Shown here: one piece after another, positions 47,637 through 55,640 of the stretch
Position numbering within the stretch: the first letter of the stretch is position 1
Layout: the number at the start of each line of letters is the position of its first letter
NCBI RefSeq assembly: GCF_030295325.1
Contig: NZ_AP027059.1
Location: forward strand, 682,001 to 746,000
DNA from: Haliovirga abyssi
GTDB taxonomy: Bacteria; Fusobacteriota; Fusobacteriia; Fusobacteriales; Haliovirgaceae
Reading direction: 5' to 3'
Length of the DNA stretch: 64,000 bases
The notes under the pieces: generated by a model
What the model saw: only the letters and a program-made list of their open reading frames with translations
Databases searched by the model: none
Told to the model about the DNA's origin: nothing
Position numbers and translations under genes: made by a program

Positions 47637-48117
47637 AGTTATAGTAAATTCAACACCGATAATATCTTTATCATTAATAGATAGTTTATATATTTTAAAA
47701 GAGCTTTATGGAACTGTATTTATACCAAAAGCTGTATATGATGAAGTAGTAATAAAAGGAAAATCTAAAATCGGCTCTAATAATTTATTAGAGTGTGAAT
47801 ATATAAAAATTTTAGAAATAAAAAATAAAGAAGCTGAAAAACTTTTTAAAACAAATTTACATAGCGGAGAAGTAGAGGTTATGATTTTATATGATGAATT
47901 AAATGCAGATTTATGTATATTAGATGATTTGTTAGCAAGAAAATATGCAAAATATCTAAATTATAATATTACTGGAACAATCGGAGTATTATTAAAAGCT
48001 AAAGAGGTTGGATTAGTAAAAAATATAAAGCAATTACTTTTTGAGCTGATTAAGAATGGAATTTATATAGATAGAAAATTAATGAAAAAAGTTTTAGAAT
48101 TAGCAAATGAAAATTAA
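47629..48117 (+). CDS. DUF3368 PIN-domain toxin
   Basis: A 162-aa PIN-like ribonuclease of the DUF3368 type. The N-terminal strand is VIVNSTPIISLSLID, where the first acidic residue of VapC-type PIN domains is Asn, as in many DUF3368 members. Further acidic residues follow in YDEVV, SGEVEVM and CILDDLLARKYA. It would cleave RNA when freed from the antitoxin. It starts inside the antitoxin gene, so the two are translated together. The dnaE-like repeat begins 3 nt after its stop. Confidence 0.85.
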   Translation: MRKVIVNSTPIISLSLIDSLYILKELYGTVFIPKAVYDEVVIKGKSKIGSNNLLECEYIKILEIKNKEAEKLFKTNLHSGEVEVMILYDELNADLCILDDLLARKYAKYLNYNITGTIGVLLKAKEVGLVKNIKQLLFELIKNGIYIDRKLMKKVLELANEN

Positions 48118-48120
48118 AAA

Positions 48121-48170
48121 TATAAAAAAATTATTAGGAGAAGGGAAAGTAGTTATAAAATAAACATTTT
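48121..48170 (+). repeat. Direct repeat, right copy (orphan dnaE 3' end)
   Basis: 46 of 50 positions match 47084-47133. The copy still reads IKKLLGEGKVVIK-stop in the same frame as dnaE, although no dnaE lies upstream of it. It marks the right edge of the toxin-antitoxin insert. Confidence 0.93.
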
Positions 48171-48203
48171 GTACAAAAGAGTAGTACAATTATAACAAAA
48201 AAG

Positions 48204-48232
48204 TTGCGATTACTTAAAAAATGTGGTAAAAT
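48204..48232 (+). promoter_or_regulatory. Promoter of the accB-like/accC genes
   Basis: TTGCGA and TAAAAT with a 17-nt spacer; TGTGG precedes the -10 box. It lies 39 nt before the accB-like start and 34 nt after the right dnaE-end repeat. Confidence 0.75.
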
Positions 48233-48270
48233 GAAAGAAAAATAATTAAAGTTATAGGAGGGATATAAAG

Positions 48271-48669
48271 ATGGAAGTAACTGAAATAAAGAAATTAATG
48301 GAGATACTAAATACTACAGATGTAACAGAAATTACTTTAGAAGCAGATGGAACAAAAGTATTATTAAAAAAAGATATGAACAAACAAAAGGTGGTAACAA
48401 AACCTGTGCCAGCAAAAGTAGAAAAAAAAGAGGAAGTTAAAGAAGAAAGCGAATATTTGTATTCTCTTAACATTGGAAAAATCTTTTATAAAAAAGATAT
48501 AAAAGAAGGAACTGCTATTTCTGAAAATGAAATAATAGGATATATAGAAGCAATTGGAGTAAAAACAGATATAATAAGTGATAAATCAGGAATAATTAAA
48601 GAATTATTAGTTAAAACTGGAGAAAATGTAGAATTTGGGAAAGCTATAATAAGCTTAGCCAAAAAATAA
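48271..48669 (+). CDS. BCCP-like protein lacking the biotinyl lysine
   Basis: A 132-aa protein laid out like acetyl-CoA carboxylase biotin carrier protein: an N-terminal segment (VTEIKKLMEILNTTDVTEIT), a charged linker, and a biotinyl domain ending IISDKSGIIKELLVKTGENVE. In BCCP the hairpin reads EAMKM; here residues 93-97 are EAIGV, so the lysine that carries biotin is Gly96 and the nearest Lys is 98. It cannot be biotinylated at the normal place. Yet it is encoded 12 nt before accC under its own promoter. It may be a scaffold or regulator; another BCCP would be expected elsewhere. Confidence 0.8.
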   Translation: MEVTEIKKLMEILNTTDVTEITLEADGTKVLLKKDMNKQKVVTKPVPAKVEKKEEVKEESEYLYSLNIGKIFYKKDIKEGTAISENEIIGYIEAIGVKTDIISDKSGIIKELLVKTGENVEFGKAIISLAKK

Positions 48670-48681
48670 GGAGGTTTCTAA

Positions 48682-50037
48682 ATGTTTAAAAAAATACTTA
48701 TTGCCAATAGAGGTGAAATAGCGGTAAGAATAATAAGGGCAGCAAGAGAATTAGGAATAAAAAGTGTTGCAGTTTACTCTGAAGCAGATAAAAGTTCTCT
48801 ACATGTAAGATTAGCTGATGAATCAGTTTGTATTGGTTCTGCTATGAGTACAGAAAGTTATTTGAAAGTTCCAAATATAATAGCTGCAGCAGAAATAACT
48901 AATGCAGATGCCATTCATCCTGGATATGGTTTTTTAGCGGAAAATGCTGAGTTTGCAAAAATATGTGCAAGTCATAATATTGTATTTATAGGACCTAGTC
49001 CTGAAATTATAATTAGTATGGGAGATAAAGCTACAGCAAAAGAAACAGCTGTAAAAAATAATGTGCCAGTTGTACCAGGAACAAAAGGAGTAGTAAAAGG
49101 AGTAGAAGCAGCAAAAAAAATAGTAAAAGAAGAAATAGGATATCCTGTAATGATAAAAGCTACTGCTGGTGGTGGTGGTAAAGGGATGAGAATAGCAAGA
49201 GATGAAAAAGAATTAGAAAAAAATATGGTTGCAGCAGAAAATGAAGCAAAAGCTGCATTTGGAAATCCAGATGTATATATAGAAAGATATGTAGAGCAAC
49301 CAAAACATATAGAGGTACAAATTATTGGAGACAAGCATGGAAATGTAGTGCATTTAGGAGAAAGAGATTGTTCTATACAAAGAAGACATCAAAAATTAAT
49401 AGAAGAATCACCTTCAATAGCGATTTCAGAAGATGTAAGGCAAAAAATGGGAGAAGCAGCAGTTAGACTTGCAAAAGCAATAGGATATGATAGTGCTGGG
49501 ACTATTGAATTTTTATTAGATAAAGATAAAAATTTCTATTTTATGGAAATGAATACTAGAGCACAAGTAGAGCATACAGTTACAGAGATGGTAACAGGTG
49601 TGGACATAATTAAAGAACAAATATTAGCAGCAGCAGGAGAGAATTTAACAGTAAAACAAGAAGATATACAAATAAGAGGTCATGTAATAGAGTGTAGAAT
49701 AAATGCAGAAGATCCTGATATGAATTTTATGCCTTCAGCTGGAACAATAACAAACTATATTCCATCAGGTGGGATAGGAGTTAGGGTTGATAGCCATATA
49801 TATTCTGGATATGATATACCACCATATTATGATTCTATGATAGGAAAATTAATAGTATGGGGAGAAAATAGAGAAGAAGCTATAAGAAGAATGGATAGAG
49901 CTTTAAGAGAGCATATAGTGGAAGGGATAAAAACAACTATACCTTTCCATTTGAGAGTTTTAGATAACGAGTATTATCAAAGAGGAGAAATATATACTGA
50001 TTTTATAGAAAAAAGAATGTCTGAGGAGAAAAAATAA
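48682..50037 (+). CDS. accC: Biotin carboxylase
   Basis: A 451-aa biotin carboxylase: [20 protein letters not shown] at the N-terminus, ATP-grasp glycine loop GGGGKGMR from residue 163, [27 protein letters not shown] and the C-terminal biotin carboxylase domain ([11 protein letters not shown]). It carboxylates biotin on a carrier protein for acetyl-CoA or another acyl-CoA carboxylase. The transferase subunits are not in the window. The stop codon lies in the left arm of a palindromic repeat. Confidence 0.96.
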   Translation: MFKKILIANRGEIAVRIIRAARELGIKSVAVYSEADKSSLHVRLADESVCIGSAMSTESYLKVPNIIAAAEITNADAIHPGYGFLAENAEFAKICASHNIVFIGPSPEIIISMGDKATAKETAVKNNVPVVPGTKGVVKGVEAAKKIVKEEIGYPVMIKATAGGGGKGMRIARDEKELEKNMVAAENEAKAAFGNPDVYIERYVEQPKHIEVQIIGDKHGNVVHLGERDCSIQRRHQKLIEESPSIAISEDVRQKMGEAAVRLAKAIGYDSAGTIEFLLDKDKNFYFMEMNTRAQVEHTVTEMVTGVDIIKEQILAAAGENLTVKQEDIQIRGHVIECRINAEDPDMNFMPSAGTITNYIPSGGIGVRVDSHIYSGYDIPPYYDSMIGKLIVWGENREEAIRRMDRALREHIVEGIKTTIPFHLRVLDNEYYQRGEIYTDFIEKRMSEEKK

Positions 50038-50119
50038 TTTTTTCATATTTTGTTATAAAAACGCTTAAAACATTGCGTATTTTAAAACAAAATAATAAGG
50101 TTATTTTTAATCCGTTCTT
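50025..50119. repeat. Full-length palindromic repeat overlapping the accC stop
   Basis: The left arm (GGAGAAAAAATAA) is altered, but from TTTTGTTATAAAAACGC on it matches the copies at 53832 and 57771 (read on the opposite strand), including AAAACATTGCGTATTTT and the right end TTATTTTTAATCCGTTC. The accC TAA lies in the left arm. Confidence 0.82.
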
Positions 50120-50154
50120 TGATAGAAAAAGACTAACATAAGGAGGGGAATAAA

Positions 50155-50550
50155 ATGGCAGAATTAGGAAATGTAAAAATTGCAAATGAAGTAGTAAGTA
50201 TTATCGCAGGAATTGCAGCTTCAGAAGTAGAAGGTGTATATGAAATGAATGGTGGAGTTGTAGAAGGTCTTACAGGTATACTTGGGAAAAAGAACCTTAC
50301 AAAAGGTGTGAAGGTAGAAGTAGGAGAAAAAGAGTGTTCTGTAGATGTATATTTAACAATGGAATATGGAGTTTCTATTCCTGATGTGTCAGAAAAGGTT
50401 CAAGAAAATGTAATAAAATCAATTAATACAATGACTGGATTAAAAGTAGTAGAAGTTAATATTTTTGTACAGGGAGTATATATAAAAAAAGATGAACCTG
50501 TAGTTAAAGTTCAAGAAGAGGTAAGTGAAACTGATATAGAATTAAAATAA
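50155..50550 (+). CDS. Asp23/Gls24 family envelope stress protein
   Basis: A 131-aa Asp23-family protein: GNVKIANEVVSIIAGIAASE, VEGVYEMNGG, and VDVYLTMEYGVSIPDVSEKVQ with the C-terminal VEVNIFVQGV. In Firmicutes Asp23 is held at the membrane by AmaP and responds to envelope or alkaline stress. The AmaP and DUF2273 genes follow, so the whole set is conserved here. Strong site AAGGAGGGG before the ATG. Confidence 0.92.
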   Translation: MAELGNVKIANEVVSIIAGIAASEVEGVYEMNGGVVEGLTGILGKKNLTKGVKVEVGEKECSVDVYLTMEYGVSIPDVSEKVQENVIKSINTMTGLKVVEVNIFVQGVYIKKDEPVVKVQEEVSETDIELK

Positions 50551-50558
50551 TATAAATG

Positions 50559-50592
50559 TTCATACAGGCGAGATTTTTCTCGCCTGTATGAA
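50559..50592 (+). terminator. Hairpin after the Asp23 gene
   Basis: TTCATACAGGCGAGA and TCTCGCCTGTATGAA form a perfect 15-bp stem with a 4-nt T loop. The run after it is only TTATATAGG, so termination may be partial, allowing some read-through to amaP. Confidence 0.75.
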
Positions 50593-50599
50593 TTATATA

Positions 50600-50643
50600 G
50601 GAATGTTTTTAAAATAAAGTACTCATTATTTTTTAAACATTTT
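50600..50643. repeat. Palindromic repeat, short copy
   Basis: GGAATGTTTTTAAAATAA and TTATTTTTTAAACATTTT are the two arms of the family with only about 8 nt between. It sits between the Asp23 hairpin and amaP. Confidence 0.75.
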
Positions 50644-50659
50644 ACAGGGAGGGATAATT

Positions 50660-51187
50660 ATGTGGAGTTTATTATTTGGAATAGGTTGGATAGGTATTTT
50701 TATAATGTCGCTTGGAACCATTTTTTTAGCATTAGTTCCAGAATATTTGCAAGAAATTAATTTTTTATCGATGAATCTTAGAATTTGGATTATTTCTATA
50801 TCAGTTTTTTATTTTATTCTTTTTATTAAGAAAATATCTGAAATATCAAAAGGAAAAGAAGAAAAATCATTTATGATAGAGACAGAGACAGGTAGATTGG
50901 AAATAACATTAGGCTCTATTGAAAATATAATACAGGGATTATTAAAAAAGAGTACATTTATAAAAGATATTAAAATTAAAAGTGATTTAGAGGATGAAGG
51001 AGTAAAAATAGGCTTAAAAGTAAGTGTAGAGTCAATAGAAAATTTAAATCAAGAATTACAAAAATTACAAGCTTATTTAATTAGTTATACAGAAAAGTTA
51101 GCAGGAATAAAAATAGTAGGAATAGATATAAAAATAGTAAAAGTTCACTATAGTGAAAAAAATATAGTAGAACTAGGAGATGAATAA
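50660..51187 (+). CDS. amaP: AmaP-like alkaline shock response membrane anchor
   Basis: A 175-aa protein with two membrane helices (about residues 2-26 and 40-58) and a soluble domain (ETGRLEITLGSIENIIQGLL, then KIGLKVSVESIENLNQEL) of the AmaP type, itself distantly Asp23-like. It would anchor the Asp23 protein to the cytoplasmic membrane. It is followed 2 nt later by the DUF2273 gene. Start ATG after AGGGAGGG. Confidence 0.85.
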   Translation: MWSLLFGIGWIGIFIMSLGTIFLALVPEYLQEINFLSMNLRIWIISISVFYFILFIKKISEISKGKEEKSFMIETETGRLEITLGSIENIIQGLLKKSTFIKDIKIKSDLEDEGVKIGLKVSVESIENLNQELQKLQAYLISYTEKLAGIKIVGIDIKIVKVHYSEKNIVELGDE

Positions 51188-51189
51188 AA

Positions 51190-51408
51190 ATGGAAGAGAT
51201 ATTAAATTGGATATTAAATAATTTTAAAAAAATATTAGGTGCTTTAATTGGATTTATATTGGGATATTTTTATATAAAATATGGCTTTTTAAAAACTTTG
51301 ATACTTGTAATTTTTGTAGTAATAGGATATACTTTAGGAGCAGGAAAAGATTTTAATTTAAAATCTTGGATAATAGAAAAACTTACAAAAGGAGAGGACT
51401 ATAAATAA
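51190..51408 (+). CDS. DUF2273 small membrane protein
   Basis: A 72-aa protein with two membrane helices around the glycine-rich pattern ALIGFILGYFYIKYGF and IGYTLGAGKDF, typical of DUF2273 proteins encoded beside amaP and Asp23. Probably part of the same envelope stress complex. The stop overlaps the nusB start by 1 nt (TAATG). Confidence 0.88.
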   Translation: MEEILNWILNNFKKILGALIGFILGYFYIKYGFLKTLILVIFVVIGYTLGAGKDFNLKSWIIEKLTKGEDYK

Positions 51409-51800
51409 TGGCAAGAAAGAAATCAAGAGAAGATTTTTTTAAATTAATGTTTGAAGCGGACTCAAAAGGAGTTATGCCTATAGAGCTATATGAGGATTTT
51501 ATAAATAGAGAAGAAAAATTTGTAGAGGATGAAAAAGAATTTATTATTAGTTATAGTAAAAATATTTCTGAAAATATGGATAATATAGATAAAAAAATTC
51601 AAGAAAATATGAAAAATTGGAGATTAGGCAGAATAGGAATAGTAGAAAGAGCATTATTGAGACTAGCTATATATGAAATAGTATATGAAAAAATAGGGAT
51701 AGAAATAGTTATAAATGAAGTAATAGAAATTGCTAAAGTGTATGGAGATGAAAAATCTCATGAATTTATAAATGGAGTGCTAGCTAATATAGTAAATTAA
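51408..51800 (+). CDS. nusB: Transcription antitermination factor NusB
   Basis: A 130-aa all-helical NusB: KKSREDFFKLMFEAD (RNA-binding N-terminal helices), NWRLGRIGIVERALLRLAIYE and INEVIEIAKVYGDEKSHEFING (the family signature). With S10/NusE it supports rRNA transcription. Translationally coupled to DUF2273. Confidence 0.95.
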   Translation: MARKKSREDFFKLMFEADSKGVMPIELYEDFINREEKFVEDEKEFIISYSKNISENMDNIDKKIQENMKNWRLGRIGIVERALLRLAIYEIVYEKIGIEIVINEVIEIAKVYGDEKSHEFINGVLANIVN

Positions 51801-51812
51801 GGAGTGTTATCC

Positions 51813-53726
51813 ATGAAAAAAAATAGAATTGGAATGATTATGGCAAAAAGTTCATTGAGAAATAATGTTGTAATTAATCTTCAAAAAAAAGGATATCGTG
51901 TATATATTATAGATGACGACGAATATATGTTTGATTATATAAAAAGTCTTTCGTTAGATTTAATTTTAATTGATTCAAATGAAAATAAAAATATTTATGA
52001 ATATTTAACTAAATTTTTTGAGTTAAATATTCCATCAATAGCTTTAATTGAAAAACATTTAGGGCATAGAAATGCTGTAGAATTATTAAAAAGTGGAGCG
52101 TTAGATATTGTTTATTTTAGTGATGAAAAAGTATTATCAGTTTTAGATTCTGTTGAAAATTTCTTTGGGAATAAGTCTTCAGAATTTGAATTAAAAATGG
52201 AGGAAACAGATAAATATATTATTTTTAAAATTTATGGTGAATTAGATATGAGTACAACCTTTAAAACTAAAGGGAGATTTGATGGAATTATAAAAAATAT
52301 TAATAAAGATTTTATACTTGATATAAGTGGAGTTGGATATCTGGAATCAGTGGGAATTGGATTTTTAATATATATAAAAAAGATGATAACAGCAGCAAAC
52401 AAAGAGCTTAAGATTGTTATTAAATCAGATAAAATAAAAAAACTATTAAAAATGACTAAATTGGACAAATATTTTAATATATATAGTAGTTTAGATGAAA
52501 TAACAGTGATAAAAAAAGGGAAAAAGTATGAAAAAGCTGTTGTTATAGACGATGCGAGATTTATGAGGAAATTAATATCTACAATTTTAATAGATGAGGG
52601 ATTTGAAGTAAAAACATTTGAAAATCCAATTTTGGCATTAAAAGAACTAGATGAGATAAAACCAGATATAATATTAGTTGATCATGAAATGCCAGAAATG
52701 AACGGGTTAGAATTTATAAAAGAGTTTAAACCGCAACAAAAAGAGATACCTACAATAATGCTTACAACAGTTGAAGATATTAATTTGGCATTAACAGCAA
52801 TAAGAGCAGGAGCTTCAGATTTTTTGAACAAACCATTTAAAAAAGAGGAATTAGTTCATACAATAAGAAAAGTGATAAAAGAAAATGAATTGAGAAAAGA
52901 AAATGAATCATTAATGCTAGAATTGCAAAAAAGAGAATTTGAACTTAAAAATAAAAATAAAGAACTATACAGCTTATATAATAATTTAGAAGAAGAGTTA
53001 GAAATGGCTTCTGAAATACAAAATAATTTACTGCCCAAAAGTTCTGTAGAATTAGATAATTTTATTATTAATAGTAAATATCTTCCTTCACTAGATATTG
53101 GCGGAGATTTTTATGATTTTTTTAGAATGAGTAACAATTTTTTTGGGATAGCATTTGCGGATATTTCAGGGCATGGGATTCCAGCTGCATTATTATCAAG
53201 CATGTTAAAAGTATATATGATGACATATATAAAAGATATAATAAATCCGTCAGAAGCAATGGAAATTTTAAATGATGTAATAGCAGAAAGTTATCCTGAT
53301 GGAAAATTTGTAAGCTTATTTTATATGATATTAAATGATCAAAAAGGTACAATTAGTTACTGCAAAGCTGCACAAGAACCTGGATTATATGTAAAAGAAA
53401 ATGGGGATGTAGAGGAATTATTAACAGAAGGGCAAGTGTTAGGATTGTTTTCTATAGAAGATTTTCCTGAAATGATAAATTTTGAAGAAAAAGAGATAGA
53501 AATGAAAATAGGAGAAAAAATATTTCTTTATACAGATGGAATTGTTGAAGCTAGAAATTCTGAGAATGAATTTTATGGATTAGACAGATTAAAAGATGTT
53601 CTTTCAAAAAATGCTTCAAAAACAGGAGAAGAGTTGATAAAAATTGTATATGATGATTTACTTGAATTTATAGAAGGGCTTCCAATATTAGATGATTTGA
53701 CATTTATGTCAATAGAAAAAAAATAG
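51813..53726 (+). CDS. Multidomain PP2C phosphatase (pseudo-REC, STAS, REC, SpoIIE)
   Basis: A 637-aa cytoplasmic protein. Order: a receiver-like domain without a clean acidic pocket (about 5-120), a STAS domain (about 125-230), a canonical receiver (about 237-350; phosphoacceptor Asp290 in LVDHEMPEMNG, Lys in NKPFKKE), a coiled coil (about 350-400) and a SpoIIE/RsbU PP2C phosphatase (LDIGGDFYDFF, FADISGHGIPAAL, LYTDGIVEARN). RsbU-type phosphatases normally act on separate STAS proteins. Here a STAS domain is in the same chain, and its motif reads ESVG (178-181) for the usual DSSG, so the phosphorylatable Ser is Val180. The ATG at 51813 is placed 8 nt after GGAG; the GTG at 51804 is inside it. 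Confidence 0.88.
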   Translation: MKKNRIGMIMAKSSLRNNVVINLQKKGYRVYIIDDDEYMFDYIKSLSLDLILIDSNENKNIYEYLTKFFELNIPSIALIEKHLGHRNAVELLKSGALDIVYFSDEKVLSVLDSVENFFGNKSSEFELKMEETDKYIIFKIYGELDMSTTFKTKGRFDGIIKNINKDFILDISGVGYLESVGIGFLIYIKKMITAANKELKIVIKSDKIKKLLKMTKLDKYFNIYSSLDEITVIKKGKKYEKAVVIDDARFMRKLISTILIDEGFEVKTFENPILALKELDEIKPDIILVDHEMPEMNGLEFIKEFKPQQKEIPTIMLTTVEDINLALTAIRAGASDFLNKPFKKEELVHTIRKVIKENELRKENESLMLELQKREFELKNKNKELYSLYNNLEEELEMASEIQNNLLPKSSVELDNFIINSKYLPSLDIGGDFYDFFRMSNNFFGIAFADISGHGIPAALLSSMLKVYMMTYIKDIINPSEAMEILNDVIAESYPDGKFVSLFYMILNDQKGTISYCKAAQEPGLYVKENGDVEELLTEGQVLGLFSIEDFPEMINFEEKEIEMKIGEKIFLYTDGIVEARNSENEFYGLDRLKDVLSKNASKTGEELIKIVYDDLLEFIEGLPILDDLTFMSIEKK

Positions 53727-53760
53727 AAGAGTTTTTTTTAAAATTCTCTTCTATTTTTTT
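53721..53760 (+). terminator. Terminator after the PP2C gene
   Basis: AAATAGAAGAG and CTCTTCTATTT pair over 11 bp, followed by a long T-run. The left arm includes the stop codon. Confidence 0.88.
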
Positions 53761-53831
53761 TAATAATTTGATAAAATATTGTGATTAAATTTTAGAAAGT
53801 TATTATTTTAATTGTGATTTTGATTTACTGA

Positions 53832-53931
53832 GGAATGGCTTAAAAATAACATTCCCATTTTGCTTTGAAATACGCAATGTTTTAAGCGTTTTTATAACAA
53901 AATATGAGAACATTATTTTTTAAACATTCTT
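53832..53931. repeat. Full-length palindromic repeat (inverted orientation)
   Basis: Begins GGAATGGCTTAAAAATAAC, has the core TACGCAATGTTTTAAGCG flanked by GCTTTGAAA and TTATAACAAAA, and ends TTATTTTTTAAACATTCTT. It is the reverse complement of the copies at 47141 and 50025. The gap 53761-53967 contains nothing else but the ribosome site of the next gene. Confidence 0.88.
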
Positions 53932-53967
53932 GAGTAAATATTTTAATGAAAAATGGAGGTGTAAATA

Positions 53968-54501
53968 TTGTTTTCTATAGTACCTATGTGGGAAAATATT
54001 TTTAATAAAAAAAATAAAATAGATAAAAATAATATAAAATTACTATCAGAAATTCCAATTTTAGAAAATCTGAAAAAAAAAGAACTTGAAAAAGTATCAG
54101 ATATAATTCATGAAAGAAAATATAAGTCAGAAGAAAATCTTTTTGAAGATGGAAATCCTGGTTCAGCAATGTTTGTTTTAGTAGAAGGAACAATTGAAAT
54201 AGAAAAATTAATGAGTAATGGAGAGGTTGTAAATTTAGCAGTTTTAGGTAGAGGAGATTTTTTGGGAGAGCTTGCATTATTAAACAGTTCTAAAAGGACG
54301 GCATCTGCTAAGTGTATAACGGAAACAAAAGTATTAGTGTTATTTAGAGATGATTTGTTTGAATTTATCAAAAGAGAAGAAAAAATTGGAGTTAAAATTT
54401 TAAAAAAATTAGCTGAGATTATAGGTGAAAGATTAGTTGCTACAAATAAAATATTATTAGAATACAAATTAATGATGGAGATCAAAAAAGATGGAGATTA
54501 A
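53968..54501 (+). CDS. Cyclic nucleotide-binding domain protein without DNA-binding domain
   Basis: A 177-aa protein with one CRP-like cNMP-binding domain (about residues 30-150). The phosphate-binding cassette is intact: GRGDFLGELALLNSSKRTASA, with Glu and Arg that hold the ribose and phosphate. There is no helix-turn-helix at the end, so it is not a CRP regulator as such. It may gate the membrane protein whose gene overlaps by 11 nt. Start TTG at 53968, 7 nt after GGAGGT. Confidence 0.87.
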   Translation: MFSIVPMWENIFNKKNKIDKNNIKLLSEIPILENLKKKELEKVSDIIHERKYKSEENLFEDGNPGSAMFVLVEGTIEIEKLMSNGEVVNLAVLGRGDFLGELALLNSSKRTASAKCITETKVLVLFRDDLFEFIKREEKIGVKILKKLAEIIGERLVATNKILLEYKLMMEIKKDGD

Positions 54502-55615
54502 AAAGAGTTATTTTCAAATAAATTTTTCTAAGTTATTTTTTTATCTATTTTTAATATTTGTAATGGTTGTTTCAATATATGCGACAATTCCTCTTCTTAG
54601 ATCCACATTAATAGGATTTATAATTGCTTATTTATTAGAACCATTAGTATTATATTTAGAAAGAAAAAATATAAACAGGTTATTATCTGTAATTGTAATT
54701 TTTTCAATATTTATAATTGGTATTTGGTATTTGATTATAGGGATAAAATCTTTTTTTCCTTCACCAAAAGAGATTATAAATTTTATTGATTATATTGTAA
54801 AAAATACAGAAAAATTAAAATATATATTAATTGAAAAATATAACTATATAAATTGGAATATTATTTTTGACAATATAATAAGTAGTATAAATACAAGCTC
54901 AGAAATAACTTCAAAAATACCAAAAATTTTATCAAGTATAGCAGGTCTATCTTCACTGTTTTTTATTATACCATTTACAACTTTTTTCTTTTTATTAGAT
55001 GGAAGTAGATTTAAAAAATGGTTATTAAAATTAATACCAAACAGGTATTTTGAAATAACATACACCACTTTAAAAGAGGTGGACAGTGTTTTTGGAAATT
55101 ATATAAGAGGAACCTTATTAGAATCTTTAATAATTGGAGTTATGACTTTTATAGGTTTTTTTATTATAGGCTTTCCATTTAATATAGCTTTAATAACTGG
55201 AGCTGTATCAGGATTAGCAAATGCAGTTCCATATATAGGGCCTTTATTAGGAGCGGTAATAGGAGTAATATTACATATATTAAAAATTATCCCAAAAGAT
55301 TATGTTCCAGTGTTTGGAATATCAGTTAGTATATTAGGGGTTCTTGTTGTAGTTGGAATTGTTCAAATTTTTGATAATATAGCAGTTAAGCCAACTGTAA
55401 TAGGGAAATCAGTTGATTTACATCCTTTAGTAGTAGTTTTAGGAATATTAGCTGGAGGAAAAATGTTTGGATTCGTGGGAATAATTGCAGCAATACCAGT
55501 TATAGCAATAATAAAAGTTATTGTAGAAACATTATATAATCAATTATCTGGGTATAATATGTTGTCTAAAAATTTGGCCGCAGTTGTGACAGAAGAGTTA
55601 AAAGAGATAGACTGA
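54491..55615 (+). CDS. AI-2E family transporter (PerM-like)
   Basis: A 374-aa membrane protein with about eight helices in the AI-2E/PerM layout: two helices, a long extracytoplasmic segment (about 75-150), then six helices with the conserved stretch ALITGAVSGLANAVPYIGPLLGA, in pieces, and HPLVVVLGILAGGKMFG. Family members are exporters or Na+/H+ antiporters. The gene starts inside the cyclic nucleotide-binding gene. Confidence 0.9.
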   Translation: MEIKKSYFQINFSKLFFYLFLIFVMVVSIYATIPLLRSTLIGFIIAYLLEPLVLYLERKNINRLLSVIVIFSIFIIGIWYLIIGIKSFFPSPKEIINFIDYIVKNTEKLKYILIEKYNYINWNIIFDNIISSINTSSEITSKIPKILSSIAGLSSLFFIIPFTTFFFLLDGSRFKKWLLKLIPNRYFEITYTTLKEVDSVFGNYIRGTLLESLIIGVMTFIGFFIIGFPFNIALITGAVSGLANAVPYIGPLLGAVIGVILHILKIIPKDYVPVFGISVSILGVLVVVGIVQIFDNIAVKPTVIGKSVDLHPLVVVLGILAGGKMFGFVGIIAAIPVIAIIKVIVETLYNQLSGYNMLSKNLAAVVTEELKEID

Positions 55616-55640
55616 AAAAATAGAAATATAGGAGGAAACT

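Noticed and set aside
47379-48117. The toxin-antitoxin pair as part of a larger prophage or integrative element
   Set aside because: No integrase, tail, capsid or mobilisation gene lies between the flanking repeats, and the Xer gene at 40379 is 6 kb away in a housekeeping setting.
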